Assembly: GCA_017622135.1 (NCBI GenBank)
Contig: JAGARR010000017.1
Span: forward strand, 1-61,939
DNA length: 61,939 nucleotides
Source of the DNA: Spirochaetaceae bacterium
GTDB taxonomy: Bacteria; Spirochaetota; Spirochaetia; Treponematales; Treponemataceae
Direction: 5' to 3'
This document shows positions 6,268 to 15,108 of this stretch, one piece after another. A model generated the notes under the pieces. That model had not been told where the DNA came from. It saw only the letters and a program-made list of their open reading frames with translations, and searched no databases. Position 1 is the first letter of the stretch. The number at the start of each line of letters is the position of its first letter. The translations under genes were made by a program, and so were the position numbers.

Positions 6268-7368
6268 TCAAGCTTGCGCTTCTGTGGAGTCCTTGTCCTC
6301 TGGTACTCTCATTTCCGGTGCACGAGAGCCCATCAAGATGGACAGGGGCTGCAGGAACTCGATGTTCTCGCAGACAATCTTTAGAATCACCATCATGGGG
6401 ACGGCAAGAATCATTCCCAAAAATCCCCACAGCCAGCCCCAGACAGACAGGGACACTATGATGATGAAGGGTGAGATTCCAAGGTTGCGTCCCTGGACCC
6501 GTGGCTCCACAAAATTACCCAGAATCATGTTCACCGCCAGCATGACAAAGCCTATCCAAATGACCGGCTTTGGATCCGGCCAAAACTGGACAAGGGCAAA
6601 AAATGTTGTCATTACCCCGGAAAGAATGGAGCCGAAGTTCGGGATGAAGTTCAGCACAAAGGCGATGAACCCCCAGATGATGGGGAAGTCCAGTTTTACC
6701 AGCGTGACTCCCAGGGTGACAAAGATTCCCGTCAGCAGTGAGATGAAGAATTTCACCGAGATGTACTTTGTCACCTGCTGGATGATGTCCCGCATGATGA
6801 AGGTGATTCGTCCCGGAGACTTGCCGTCCAGCGCAGCCACCGCCTTTGCCTTGAACAGCCCGATTTCCGTGATCAGGAAGATGACGAACAGACAGACCAC
6901 CGTCAGGTTCCGTACGAAGGTGATGAGGTTGTTGGAGGCGCTGACCGCAATGCTCTGGATGGCATTCCTGATGCCCAGCTGGCTCCACAGGTTGTTGATG
7001 AGGCTCAGCTCCTGGTTGTAGGGCAGATTGAAGATGTCTGCCATTGCAACATAAATGGTAAGAAACCGCTCCTCGTACTTGGGGTAGAGTGCGAGGATGG
7101 CCTTTGTGCTGGATACTAGCAGGGTACCCACAAAAAGCATCACAACAAAGACAATGAGGAAAATTATGGTAATGCCAAGAAATGTTGGTATTTTGAACCT
7201 CGTGTGGAGGGTGTTGATGACCGGGTGGAATACCAAGGACAAAAAGACGGCTATCGTAACGGGCAAAACCACCTCAGCTGTAACCTTTAGTACTGCTCCA
7301 ACTGCAATAACTCCCAGACAAAGGAGAAGGTAAAATATCCCCTTTGTGTAGTTTACCTTGCCACTCAT
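6268..7368 (-). CDS. AI-2E-family inner membrane permease (366 aa)
   Basis: A polytopic membrane protein with about eight hydrophobic segments. Two lie near the N-terminus (GIFYLLLCLGVIAVGAVLKV and the next helix). The conserved late motif FIAFVLNFIPNFGSILSG and an ending of VPMMVILKIVCENI type are characteristic of the AI-2E / PerM (UPF0118) family. Members export small molecules such as autoinducer-2 in some bacteria or act as ion antiporters in others; the substrate cannot be told here. Length is normal. The gene lies downstream of serS on the same strand with a 15-bp gap, so the two are probably co-transcribed. The C-terminus is charged (EDKDSTEAQA). Confidence 0.85.
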   Translation of the reverse strand: MSGKVNYTKGIFYLLLCLGVIAVGAVLKVTAEVVLPVTIAVFLSLVFHPVINTLHTRFKIPTFLGITIIFLIVFVVMLFVGTLLVSSTKAILALYPKYEERFLTIYVAMADIFNLPYNQELSLINNLWSQLGIRNAIQSIAVSASNNLITFVRNLTVVCLFVIFLITEIGLFKAKAVAALDGKSPGRITFIMRDIIQQVTKYISVKFFISLLTGIFVTLGVTLVKLDFPIIWGFIAFVLNFIPNFGSILSGVMTTFFALVQFWPDPKPVIWIGFVMLAVNMILGNFVEPRVQGRNLGISPFIIIVSLSVWGWLWGFLGMILAVPMMVILKIVCENIEFLQPLSILMGSRAPEMRVPEDKDSTEAQA

Positions 7369-7383
7369 TTTCCTCCTCCCAAC

Positions 7384-8658
7384 CTATCGGGCAATCTTGT
7401 CGAATCCGCAGAAGGGAACAAGAGCCTCTGGTACAGTGATGGAGCCGTCCTCGTTCTGGTAGTTCTCCAAAATGGCCACCAGCGCCCGGGACACGGCCAC
7501 GGCAGTTCCGTTCAGCATGTGGACAAAGCGGTTCTTGCCGTCGCTGTCCTTGTAGCGGACATTCAGGCGGCGGGCCTGGAAGTCGGTGCAGTTGGAGGTG
7601 GAGGTAACCTCACCCCAGTCGCCATTCTCCCCGCGGCCGGGCATCCATGCCTCCAGGTCCCACTTGCGGTAGGCGGGGGCCCCCAGGTCGCCGGTGCAGG
7701 TGTCCACCACCCGGAAGGGAATTCCCAGCCCCTCGAAGATTTCCTCCTCTATGAGCCTGAGCTTCTCGTGAATCTCGTCGGACTGCTCCGGCAGACAGTA
7801 CACGAACATCTCCAGCTTGGTGAACTGGTGGACACGGTACAGTCCCTTGGAGAACTGGCCGGCGGCTCCTGCCTCCCGACGGAAGCAGTGGGAAAGGCCG
7901 CAGTAGTAGAGGGGAAGCCTGTCCTTGCTCAAGATTTCGCCGGAGTGGTAGCCCCCCAGGGTGATTTCCGCCGTGGCCACCAGGCAGGCGTTCTCGTCCT
8001 CCAGTGCGTAGACGTTGGACTCGTTTCCCCGGGGATTGAATCCTATTCCCTGAAGAATTTCCTCCCGGGCCACGTCCGGCGTGATGAAGGGGGTGAAGCC
8101 GTGCTTGCGCAGGATGTTCATGGCATACATAATGAGGGCCTGCTCCAGAAAGACGGCCTCGTTCTTGAGGTAGTAGAATTTATTGCCGGAAACCTTTGTG
8201 GCGGCGTCAAAGTCCACCAGGTCCAGGGCCTGGGCCAGCTGCACGTGGTCCCTTGGCTTGAAGTCAAAGGTTCTGGGGGTTCCCACCCGCTTCACCTCAG
8301 GATTGTCTGTATCAAGGATACCAATCGGTGCGTCTGGATGGGCCATGTTGGGAATCCTGCGTCCCTCTGCCTCCAGCTGCTCCTCCAGCTCGTTGAGGGT
8401 CTTCTCGCAGGCGGCAATCTCATCCTTGATGGCCTTGCCCTCGTCGATGAGGCGGTTGCGCACCTCCGGTTCCAGCTTTGCCTTCATAGCCTTGGCGTTG
8501 TCATTGCGCTTCTGCTGGAGGGCCTGAACCTGGGTTACCAAAGCTGTTCGCTTGTCGAAGAGCTCCACCACCAGGTCGGCGTTGGCGCTCATGTTGCGGT
8601 TGGCGATGTTGTCCTTCACCGCCTGAATATTGTCCTTGATGAATCTGTAGTCTAACAT
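7384..8658 (-). CDS. serS: seryl-tRNA synthetase
   Basis: A class II aminoacyl-tRNA synthetase of 424 aa that charges tRNA-Ser with serine in the cytoplasm. The N-terminal ~110 residues form the long antiparallel coiled coil that grips the tRNA variable arm (KRTALVTQVQALQQKRNDNA onward). The catalytic core follows with motif 2 (CFRREAGAAGQFSKGLYRVH) and motif 3 (NGTAVAVSRALVAILENYQ); TSTSNCTDFQARR is the serine-site signature. Length is typical. The ATG at 8658 is only 7 nt downstream of a good -10 box and no Shine-Dalgarno exists, so a leaderless transcript is likely. First gene of a probable serS-permease operon. Confidence 0.97.
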   Translation of the reverse strand: MLDYRFIKDNIQAVKDNIANRNMSANADLVVELFDKRTALVTQVQALQQKRNDNAKAMKAKLEPEVRNRLIDEGKAIKDEIAACEKTLNELEEQLEAEGRRIPNMAHPDAPIGILDTDNPEVKRVGTPRTFDFKPRDHVQLAQALDLVDFDAATKVSGNKFYYLKNEAVFLEQALIMYAMNILRKHGFTPFITPDVAREEILQGIGFNPRGNESNVYALEDENACLVATAEITLGGYHSGEILSKDRLPLYYCGLSHCFRREAGAAGQFSKGLYRVHQFTKLEMFVYCLPEQSDEIHEKLRLIEEEIFEGLGIPFRVVDTCTGDLGAPAYRKWDLEAWMPGRGENGDWGEVTSTSNCTDFQARRLNVRYKDSDGKNRFVHMLNGTAVAVSRALVAILENYQNEDGSITVPEALVPFCGFDKIAR

Positions 8659-8665
8659 ATTTTAT

Positions 8666-8694
8666 ATAATACAGGTGTGGTTTGATTTATGCAA
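8666..8694 (-). promoter_or_regulatory. serS promoter
   Basis: On the minus strand: TTGCAT (8694-8689), 17 bp, TATTAT (8671-8666), then 7 nt to the ATG. Confidence 0.75.
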
Positions 8695-8788
8695 GTTGTC
8701 ACGAGGGGGCAGGGGAGCGGAAGGTGCTGCAGCCACAAGTCTCCTTCCCGTTGCAAAGCTTGCGAAAAATGGATATTCTGTCTCATGT

Positions 8789-9943
8789 ATGCAATTGCTT
8801 TCTGTCTTGAAAAAGGACCTGGTGCTGGTCATTTCCTGGATTTTGGCTTTGGGAGCCCTGCTGGTGGTGCGTCCGGGCTTTGAATTGGTGGTGGCTTCTG
8901 TGGACCTGAAGGTCATCAGCCTCCTCTTCTGCCTGATGCTGGTGATTCAGGCCCTTCGGACCACCAATCTGCTGGACTACCTGGCGGCCCAGCTGTTGGG
9001 AATCTGCAGGTCCACCACCAGTCTCTTTTTTGTGCTGGTGTTTCTGGTGTTCTTTGTCTCCATGGTCATCACCAATGACGTGGCCTTGCTGACCTTTGTG
9101 CCCCTCACCATTCTGGTGTGCCAGCATCGGGGAATTTCTGCGTGCAGTCTCGTAGTCCTTGAGACCATTGCTGCCAACCTCGGCTCCAGTGTTACTCCCA
9201 TGGGAAATCCCCAAAATCTCTTTCTCTATTCCTTCTATAATTTTTCCGCCACGGAATTCTTTTCTGCCACCCTGGTCATCGGGCTGGTATCCGCCCTTTT
9301 GCTGGCAGTGGCAATCCTGCTGGTGGCAGGTAAGTCTAGGGGTACAGAAGTGGCCGGCACCACCCGGCAGGCCGGTGAGATGCCATCGGTAAGAATTGAC
9401 GTTCGGTTCTGGCTCTACCTGGTGGCCTTTGCTCTGTCCCTGCTGACCGTATTTCGGGTGGTGGACTACAGAATTTCCTTGGTGGCGGTGGTCTTGATTG
9501 TTCTTGTTTGCAATGCCAGCCTCTTCCGCATGGTGGACTATGGACTTTTGGGTACCTTCGCAGGTTTTTTCATCTTTGTAGGATGCCTCTCTGCCATTCC
9601 TCAGTTGGCCAGGGGAATTGAGGGCGCTCTTGTGTCACCCTTTTCCACTTATTTGACCGGCATTGGAATGAGCCAGCTCATCAGCAATGTGCCTGCCAGC
9701 CTGTTGCTCAGCGGTTTTGCCCGCCATGGAAGGGAGCTGCTTCTGGCAGTGAATGTGGGAGGGCTGGGAACCCTGATTGCAAGCCTTGCCAGCGTCATCT
9801 CCTTCAAGTTGTACCGCAGTTGTGATGCCAGCTGCTGCAAACAAGGCTTTATGCTCCCCTTCACCCTCTACAACCTGCTGTTCCTCCTGCTTCTGTCCCC
9901 GGCAGTTTGGTGCATTGCAGGTCTTTTCCTGAAAAAGGGGTGA
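8789..9943 (+). CDS. ArsB/NhaD/citrate-type ion permease (384 aa)
   Basis: A membrane transporter with about eleven hydrophobic helices. The signature loops VITNDVALLTFVPL and SSVTPMGNPQNLFLYSF match the two re-entrant regions of the ion transporter superfamily that includes ArsB, NhaD and CitM/SLC13. The first half (to about residue 200) and the second half (from about 235) repeat the same layout, as expected for this inverted-repeat fold. The substrate (anion, dicarboxylate or Na+/H+) cannot be decided. The start is uncertain: ATG 8789 lies directly before the first helix but lacks a clear Shine-Dalgarno; GTG 8675 is an alternative. Divergent from serS; a terminator follows. Confidence 0.8.
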   Translation: MQLLSVLKKDLVLVISWILALGALLVVRPGFELVVASVDLKVISLLFCLMLVIQALRTTNLLDYLAAQLLGICRSTTSLFFVLVFLVFFVSMVITNDVALLTFVPLTILVCQHRGISACSLVVLETIAANLGSSVTPMGNPQNLFLYSFYNFSATEFFSATLVIGLVSALLLAVAILLVAGKSRGTEVAGTTRQAGEMPSVRIDVRFWLYLVAFALSLLTVFRVVDYRISLVAVVLIVLVCNASLFRMVDYGLLGTFAGFFIFVGCLSAIPQLARGIEGALVSPFSTYLTGIGMSQLISNVPASLLLSGFARHGRELLLAVNVGGLGTLIASLASVISFKLYRSCDASCCKQGFMLPFTLYNLLFLLLLSPAVWCIAGLFLKKG

Positions 9944-9980
9944 AGCGACGTAAAACAATGTTTTTTAGAAAACGCATTTT

Positions 9981-10026
9981 AGGCTGGATTCCCCTAGGGG
10001 GAGAGTCGATTTAAGCCTTTTTTTTG
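9981..10026 (+). terminator. terminator of the permease gene
   Basis: AGGCT (9981-9985) pairs with AGCCT (10014-10018), with an inner TTCCCC / GGGGGA arm, then a T-run. Confidence 0.65.
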
Positions 10027-10083
10027 TGCTGTTTTACTGCCGATACAGCTACACTGGAGGAGGGCTACATAATCAAAAGTCCA

Positions 10084-10332
10084 ATGAAAAGAATCCGTAG
10101 AATCAAGGCTCCTGTGATACTGAAGCCTGCCTTTACAGAGGAACAGATTGAACTGCTGAGGTCAGAGACAGCGGGTGATGTACGCAATGCGGCCAAGCAG
10201 CGGGAGATTTATTTCGATGTGCGCACAAAAATTGAATTGGAAAACTACCTGAAAACCAGGAAGGACAAGAGCAGGGCATTGTTTGTAACTTCCCGTAGGA
10301 AGAATAGAGCTTATACGAGGCTTACCGTATAG
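10084..10332 (+). pseudogene. tyrosine recombinase (integrase) remnant
   Basis: The 82-residue product begins MKRIRRIKAPVILKPAFTEE, like the linker before the catalytic domain of XerC/D-type integrases. After a jump it continues QREIYFDVRTKIELENYL and ends RALFVTSRRKNRAYTRLTV, matching the family segment around KxRxVYFDxRTKxxLxxYL and LFVS. The region carrying the first catalytic Arg is deleted (between residues about 30 and 40). The second half with HxxR and the Tyr nucleophile is missing. It cannot be active. Its place at the edge of the A+T-rich island, beside a structured 76-bp element, suggests it once mobilised that island. Confidence 0.65.
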
Positions 10333-10412
10333 ATAAAAATTGAGGAAAACTACCCAGTTTTTCTTATTTTTAAGAAAAACAAGCTTCATTTTGCCCCCAT
10401 CAATTTGTGGGA

Positions 10413-10488
10413 GGATGGGGATGGCCAAGAACCGCCTCGTTCTACTCCAGGTGCCGGGCTCAAATGCCATAGCCCGAAAACCCCATCC
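10413..10488. other. 76-bp element able to fold into a three-way junction
   Basis: GGATGGGG (10413-10420) pairs with CCCCATCC (10481-10488). Inside are two more perfect stems: AGAAC/GTTCT (10428-10432, 10439-10443) and CGGGCT/AGCCCG (10455-10460, 10471-10476). The span equals a tRNA, but the T-arm is not canonical. It may be a relic attachment site, a small structured RNA or a recombination site. Confidence 0.45.
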
Positions 10489-10590
10489 ATGGTTCCTAGT
10501 GTAATTCACTTTTTGTGGCATGTCAGGTATCTTTTATGGAATTTAATTCATATTTATGAATTCAAGTAGAGGGAAAATCCTACGCATTGG

Positions 10591-10627
10591 TTTGAAGTTC
10601 CAGATAGTACTAGTTTGAAGTTCCAGA
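10591..10627. repeat. direct repeats TTTGAAGTTCCAGA
   Basis: Two identical 14-bp copies with a 23-bp period, followed by a diverged third unit; about 130 bp upstream of the defence-island promoter. Confidence 0.7.
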
Positions 10628-10752
10628 CAATATTGGTTTAAAACTAAAAGAATATAGTTGCCGATTGGTAAATTGCGGCTTCTTGTGTGTAGAGAAAGGG
10701 GGGCTTTGCCACAGAAAAAAATAAAACAGGGGTAATTTCCACCACGAACTTC

Positions 10753-10769
10753 CAAAAATGTGCTATACT
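10753..10769 (+). promoter_or_regulatory. promoter of defence-island operon
   Basis: CAAAAATGTGCTATACT: -10 TATACT (10764-10769) with TGTGC extension. It has the same layout as the boxes at 1676 and 3171 and a related one at 18513. Confidence 0.55.
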
Positions 10770-10821
10770 GTTCTTGCTGAGTTGATGAGGGGAGAGCAAA
10801 TAGAAATTTTAGGATGAATGT

Positions 10822-11496
10822 ATGGATAAGGCGGCAGAAAAAATCAATAGGATATTAAAGGAGCTTACAAATGCTCGTGAAGATTTATGGGCATTAAATG
10901 ATGACATTTGGCATACCCTAGATCATTCAAGTATTGAGGAAGTACAAGCTGCTACCTCATTTCAAATCCAATATATAAAACTTCTGGATCAGTTTGCCCA
11001 AAATTCTGAAGAGATTACAACTCTCATCTCTCAATTTACTGGAATAAGGGAAGAGATTGTTCCAGTGATAAAGAATGTGAATGATTCAAAGAATGAAAGG
11101 CTGATTAAAGAATTACGTAAGGAGGAGGCTCATAGCATAGACGAAGATTTTACATATAAACGTCCGTATGGATTCATTATAGATGGCTGTGCGTATTCTG
11201 GTTTTGAAACCTGGAAGGATTTGTATATTCAATTTTGCAAACACATATCGAATACAGATGCTGAGAAATTTGATGCATTGGCAAAGAATCAGTCGCTCAT
11301 CTCAAAGCAAAATCGCAAGTATTTTTCAACTAACAAGCAAGATATAAGATATCCAGAATTAATAACTGATAAGACATATGTGGAATTGAATCTTTCTGCA
11401 AATCATTTTGCCAAGCGAATTAAAGAAATTGCTGGAATCTATGGAATCGATGCAGCATTAATTACAATTTTTCTGCAACAGGATAGGAATGCATAA
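10822..11496 (+). CDS. coiled-coil protein with conserved C-terminal domain, defence island (224 aa)
   Basis: The N-terminal ~100 residues are helical with heptad-like spacing (KINRILKELTNAREDLWALN). The C-terminal ~115 residues contain KRPYGFIIDGCAYSGFETWK, KYFSTNKQ and TYVELNLSANHFAKRIKEI. I recognise this KPYxFxIxGxxY...SWKDL...YFS...YVExNLSAN pattern from accessory proteins next to restriction and helicase genes, but cannot attach a proven activity. It is the first gene of a same-strand block: the next ATG follows its stop with no gap. No signal peptide. A DNA-recognition or sensing role for the helicase system is inferred from position only. Confidence 0.6.
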   Translation: MDKAAEKINRILKELTNAREDLWALNDDIWHTLDHSSIEEVQAATSFQIQYIKLLDQFAQNSEEITTLISQFTGIREEIVPVIKNVNDSKNERLIKELRKEEAHSIDEDFTYKRPYGFIIDGCAYSGFETWKDLYIQFCKHISNTDAEKFDALAKNQSLISKQNRKYFSTNKQDIRYPELITDKTYVELNLSANHFAKRIKEIAGIYGIDAALITIFLQQDRNA

Positions 11497-11727
11497 ATGA
11501 GCAAAAGAGAACAAATCACACAGATTATTGAAACCTACATAAAGGATTATTGCCCAAAAGGTAAACATACTCTGACCGTCGGTGAAATAAGAAAATGGCC
11601 TGCAGTTGACAGGCTTTGTGAAAACACTGATTATGCAAATATTTGTTCAGCAATGGACAAAATTTCGATAAAACATGAAATAAAAAATCCTGCACGTGAC
11701 ACAACCACTCATGAAATATCATTCTAA
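11497..11727 (+). CDS. small protein of the defence operon (76 aa)
   Basis: ATG directly follows the preceding TAA and the gene ends 11 bp before the helicase gene, so it is tightly nested in the operon. The sequence (IIETYIKDYCPKGKHTLTVG, KWPAVDRLCENTDYANICSA) is a mixed helical small domain with a Lys-rich start. It resembles the short winged-helix-like proteins that accompany restriction genes. No catalytic motif. I do not recognise a named family. Either a DNA-binding accessory subunit or an inhibitor is possible. Confidence 0.6.
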   Translation: MSKREQITQIIETYIKDYCPKGKHTLTVGEIRKWPAVDRLCENTDYANICSAMDKISIKHEIKNPARDTTTHEISF

Positions 11728-11738
11728 CGGAGCTTGAA

Positions 11739-14700
11739 ATGTCAGATACAGTAATACGGGATAATAAGGACTATGGCAGTGTTGGAGAATTCTTGAAAGA
11801 TGTTGTAAAGGAAGGTTCAGAACTTTCTGTTGTTTCTGCATATTTTACTATATTTGCGTATTATGGATTACATGAACAGCTTGATTCAATTAAGAGTATG
11901 AAATTCCTTTTTGGAGAGCCAACTTTTATTACTTCTGATACTGTTGATGTCCGTAATTATAGAATAGAAGATGAATCTATTGTTATAAATCCTGAAGAAA
12001 AATTTGGACAGAAACGAATTGCTGCAAAATGTGCGGACTGGATTAGAAATAAAGTTGAGGTAAAATCTATTGTAAAGCCGAATTTCTTGCATGGCAAAAT
12101 GTATTATGCAGACCTTGATTCCAAGGGGTATCCAAAGGCTATTTCAGGCAGTTCAAATTTTACAACGAGCGGACTTGGGCTCAAGGATAAGGCTAATAAT
12201 ATTGAATTGAACCTAATAGTAGATAGTGATCGTCAAAAGGATGAACTTAAAGGTTGGTTTGAGTCTATATGGAATGATAATACAGGGCTTGTTCAGGATG
12301 TCAAGGAAGAAGTGTTGAAATACCTTGAACTGCTCTATAAAGAGAATGAACCTGAGTTTGTTTACTTCAAGACCCTTTACAGCATTTTCAAAGAGTATCT
12401 GGACGAGCAAAAAGACAACAAGCTTTTTGATGAAACCGCATTCAAGGATACTGTTGTCTGGAACAAGCTGTATGAGTTCCAAAAAGACGGTGTAAAGGGG
12501 GCAATCAATAAACTTTTGAAACACAACGGCTGTATCATTGCCGACTCTGTCGGTCTTGGAAAAACCTTTGAGGCTCTTGCCATCATCAAATATTTTGAGC
12601 TTCGCAACTACCGTGTTCTTGTTTTATGCCCTAAAAAGCTTAGTGACAACTGGACTGTTTATCAGGCGAGTAAAAACAGTACTTTGAATATCCTTGCAAA
12701 AGATCGCTTTCAGTACAACATTTTGTATCACACTGATATGGGACGTGAGATTGGAAAATCTGGTGCAGATGGTCATGATTTTTCAACATTCAATTGGGGT
12801 GCTTATGACCTGGTTGTTATTGATGAAAGCCATAACTTTAAGGGCAACCCTATGGATAAAGAAAACCACAGGGGTGAACGCCGCTTGAACCGTGCAAAAT
12901 GGCTCATGGAAAAAATCATAAAATCTGGCAGCAAAACAAAGGTCCTTATGCTCTCAGCGACTCCGGTAAATAACACGCTCAAGGATTTGAGAAACCAGAT
13001 TAATCTCATTACAGAAGGTGACCAGGCTGCTTTGCTTGAAACCACGGGAATTGCAGATATTAGCAAGACTCTTGAAACTGCACAAAAGCAATTTACCCTT
13101 TGGGCAGATCCACAAAAAAATCCTGAAAGAACGACAAAGCAGCTGATGGAAAAGTTAGATTCCTCATTCTTTAAATTGCTTGATGAGCTTACTATTGCTC
13201 GTTCCAGAAAACATATTACAAAATTCTACAATGAAGGTGATGTGGGTAAATTTCCTGAGCGAAAGAAACCAATTCCAATATATTCAAAGATTGATACAGA
13301 GGATGAATTTCCTGAATATTCAGCAATTAATGCCCAGATTGCAACGTATCAACTTTCAATTTTTAATCCTTCCAGATACATCAAAGAAGGTAAAGAAGAT
13401 TATTATGCAAAGCTTGCAGGTTCATCTGTAGAGTCCTTCATTCAGGAAGACCGTGAAAAATCTTTGATTGGCATGATGAAGGTAGGGTATTTGAAGCGTC
13501 TTGAAAGTTCAATTCACTCCTTTGCGATTTCAATCAATCGTACTGTAAATCAAATTAAAAATCTTCTTGATAAAATTGAGGAGTATGAAAAGTTGCCTGA
13601 AGAACAAAAAGAGAGATTTGCCAATCAAAATCAAATAGAGCAAGCATTTGAGGATAATGAAGATTTTTCAGAAGAAGTAGATGCCTCTGGAGATTTTGAC
13701 AATGCAGATTTATTTGTTGGAAAGAAGCTGAAATTTAGTCTCGCAGATTTAAGACTCGATGATTGGAAAAAAGATTTGCGTTCTGATCGTTCTGCAATGA
13801 TAATGATTCGTGATACAGCCAACAAAATTACTGTTGAACGGGATGCAAAGCTTCAAGAGTTAAAGCGACTTATTAAAAATAAGGTTGAGTGCCCCATAAA
13901 TCCAAATAACAAGAAGGTTGTTATATTTACAGCTTTTTCTGATACTGCAGAATATCTGTATCAAGCAATCCAGCCGTGGGCAAAAGATGAGTTAGGTTTG
14001 GAATCTGGACTTGTTTGTGGTTCCAATAGTGCTGCTAGCTGGGGTAAAACTGATTTCAATATGATTCTCACTAATTTTGCCCCCAAGGCAAAGCATCGTG
14101 AGGAATTAAATCTTAGTGCAACAGAAAAGGCAAAAGAACTGGATATTCTTATTGCGACAGACTGTATTTCCGAAGGCCAGAACTTGCAGGATGGCGACTA
14201 TCTCATTAACTATGACATTCACTGGAACCCAGTCCGCATCATCCAGCGATTCGGACGGATCGACCGTTTGGGCAGTACAAATGCCTGCATCCAGCTTGTG
14301 AACTTCTGGCCAACGCAGGATTTGGATGACTACATCAATCTAAAGACCCGTGTAGAAAGCCGCATGGCTCTTGTGGATTTGACGGCGACAGCCGAAGACA
14401 ATGTGCTGAAAACCGATGAGGTCAAGGAGCTCATTGACGAGGATATGAAATACCGAGACCAACAACTAAAACGGCTCAAAGACGAGGTGCTGGATTTGGA
14501 GGATATGGTAGACTCGATCTCTCTGACTGATTTCACTCTGGATGATTTTAGGATTGAGCTCACGAATTTCTTGAAGCTGCATGAGGATAAAGTGAAAAAT
14601 TCTCCTGATGGAATCTATGCAATCATTCCTTCTCCAGAGAATGTAGTGCAGCCACATCAAAAACAAATTGATGAGGCCGCAAGGAAAATCATAAAGCCCG

Positions 14701-15101
14701 GAGTTATTTTCTGCCTACGCCAGAAGAATGAAAATGATGCGTGCGAGAGGATAAATCCGCTCAATCCATATTTCCTAGTTTATATCTATGAGGATGGCTC
14801 AAGGGTTTTCAACTTCACCAGTGCAAAATCCATTTTGGAAATTTACAGGCTCCTGTGTTCTGGTGAAAATGTGCCATACAATGTACTCTGTGACTTGTTC
14901 AACGCAGAAACAAATAATGGTTTGGATATGTGTAAATATACCGATTTACTCGAAAAGTCTGTAGATCAGATTATGTCTAGTTTTAAGAAACGAAGTGCAC
15001 TAAAGCTTACTTCTAGTCGCAATGCAGTTCTTATACAGAAGGATAAGCGGGTTTCAACTGTAAATGATTTTGAGCTTGTAACTTGGTTGATTATCAAATA
15101 G
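11739..15101 (+). CDS. phospholipase D-like nuclease fused to SF2 (SNF2-type) helicase (1120 aa)
   Basis: An N-terminal PLD-type domain (residues about 15-200) shows the HxK motif FLHGKMYYAD (His ~117) followed by SGSSNFTTSGLG. One HKD unit of this kind dimerises to cut nucleic acid. A superfamily 2 motor follows: Walker A ADSVGLGKT (~268), DESH box VIDESHNFKG (~359), motif III LSATPVNN (~405), a long inserted helical region (500-650), then ISEGQNLQDG and RIIQRFGRIDRLGS (~834, arginine fingers). The C-terminal 250 residues are helical and unassigned. The architecture fits nuclease-helicases of bacterial anti-phage systems. It is followed after 7 bp by the AlbA_2 gene and then a methylase. Residues for ATP hydrolysis and DNA cutting look intact. 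Confidence 0.85.
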   Translation: MSDTVIRDNKDYGSVGEFLKDVVKEGSELSVVSAYFTIFAYYGLHEQLDSIKSMKFLFGEPTFITSDTVDVRNYRIEDESIVINPEEKFGQKRIAAKCADWIRNKVEVKSIVKPNFLHGKMYYADLDSKGYPKAISGSSNFTTSGLGLKDKANNIELNLIVDSDRQKDELKGWFESIWNDNTGLVQDVKEEVLKYLELLYKENEPEFVYFKTLYSIFKEYLDEQKDNKLFDETAFKDTVVWNKLYEFQKDGVKGAINKLLKHNGCIIADSVGLGKTFEALAIIKYFELRNYRVLVLCPKKLSDNWTVYQASKNSTLNILAKDRFQYNILYHTDMGREIGKSGADGHDFSTFNWGAYDLVVIDESHNFKGNPMDKENHRGERRLNRAKWLMEKIIKSGSKTKVLMLSATPVNNTLKDLRNQINLITEGDQAALLETTGIADISKTLETAQKQFTLWADPQKNPERTTKQLMEKLDSSFFKLLDELTIARSRKHITKFYNEGDVGKFPERKKPIPIYSKIDTEDEFPEYSAINAQIATYQLSIFNPSRYIKEGKEDYYAKLAGSSVESFIQEDREKSLIGMMKVGYLKRLESSIHSFAISINRTVNQIKNLLDKIEEYEKLPEEQKERFANQNQIEQAFEDNEDFSEEVDASGDFDNADLFVGKKLKFSLADLRLDDWKKDLRSDRSAMIMIRDTANKITVERDAKLQELKRLIKNKVECPINPNNKKVVIFTAFSDTAEYLYQAIQPWAKDELGLESGLVCGSNSAASWGKTDFNMILTNFAPKAKHREELNLSATEKAKELDILIATDCISEGQNLQDGDYLINYDIHWNPVRIIQRFGRIDRLGSTNACIQLVNFWPTQDLDDYINLKTRVESRMALVDLTATAEDNVLKTDEVKELIDEDMKYRDQQLKRLKDEVLDLEDMVDSISLTDFTLDDFRIELTNFLKLHEDKVKNSPDGIYAIIPSPENVVQPHQKQIDEAARKIIKPGVIFCLRQKNENDACERINPLNPYFLVYIYEDGSRVFNFTSAKSILEIYRLLCSGENVPYNVLCDLFNAETNNGLDMCKYTDLLEKSVDQIMSSFKKRSALKLTSSRNAVLIQKDKRVSTVNDFELVTWLIIK

Positions 15102-15108
15102 GAGCAAA

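Larger units (their letters stand above)
10333..10821. other. 489-bp intergenic junction of core DNA and accessory island
   Basis: No gene. It holds a folded 76-bp element (10413-10488), two direct copies of TTTGAAGTTCCAGA (10591-10604, 10614-10627; 23-bp period) with a weaker third GTTTAAAAC-type unit, and the promoter of the defence-island genes (10753-10769). A tract at 10428-10470 also resembles a badly degraded tRNA. Confidence 0.6.

Noticed and set aside
8675..8788. N-terminal extension of the permease from GTG 8675
   Set aside because: The 38 extra residues are not membrane-like and overlap the serS promoter; ATG 8789 directly precedes the first helix, though the start remains uncertain.
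10162..10521. Minus-strand open frame containing FEPGTWSRTRR
   Set aside because: This resembles the spurious translation of tRNA-like DNA and has no gene features; treated as part of the structured junction.
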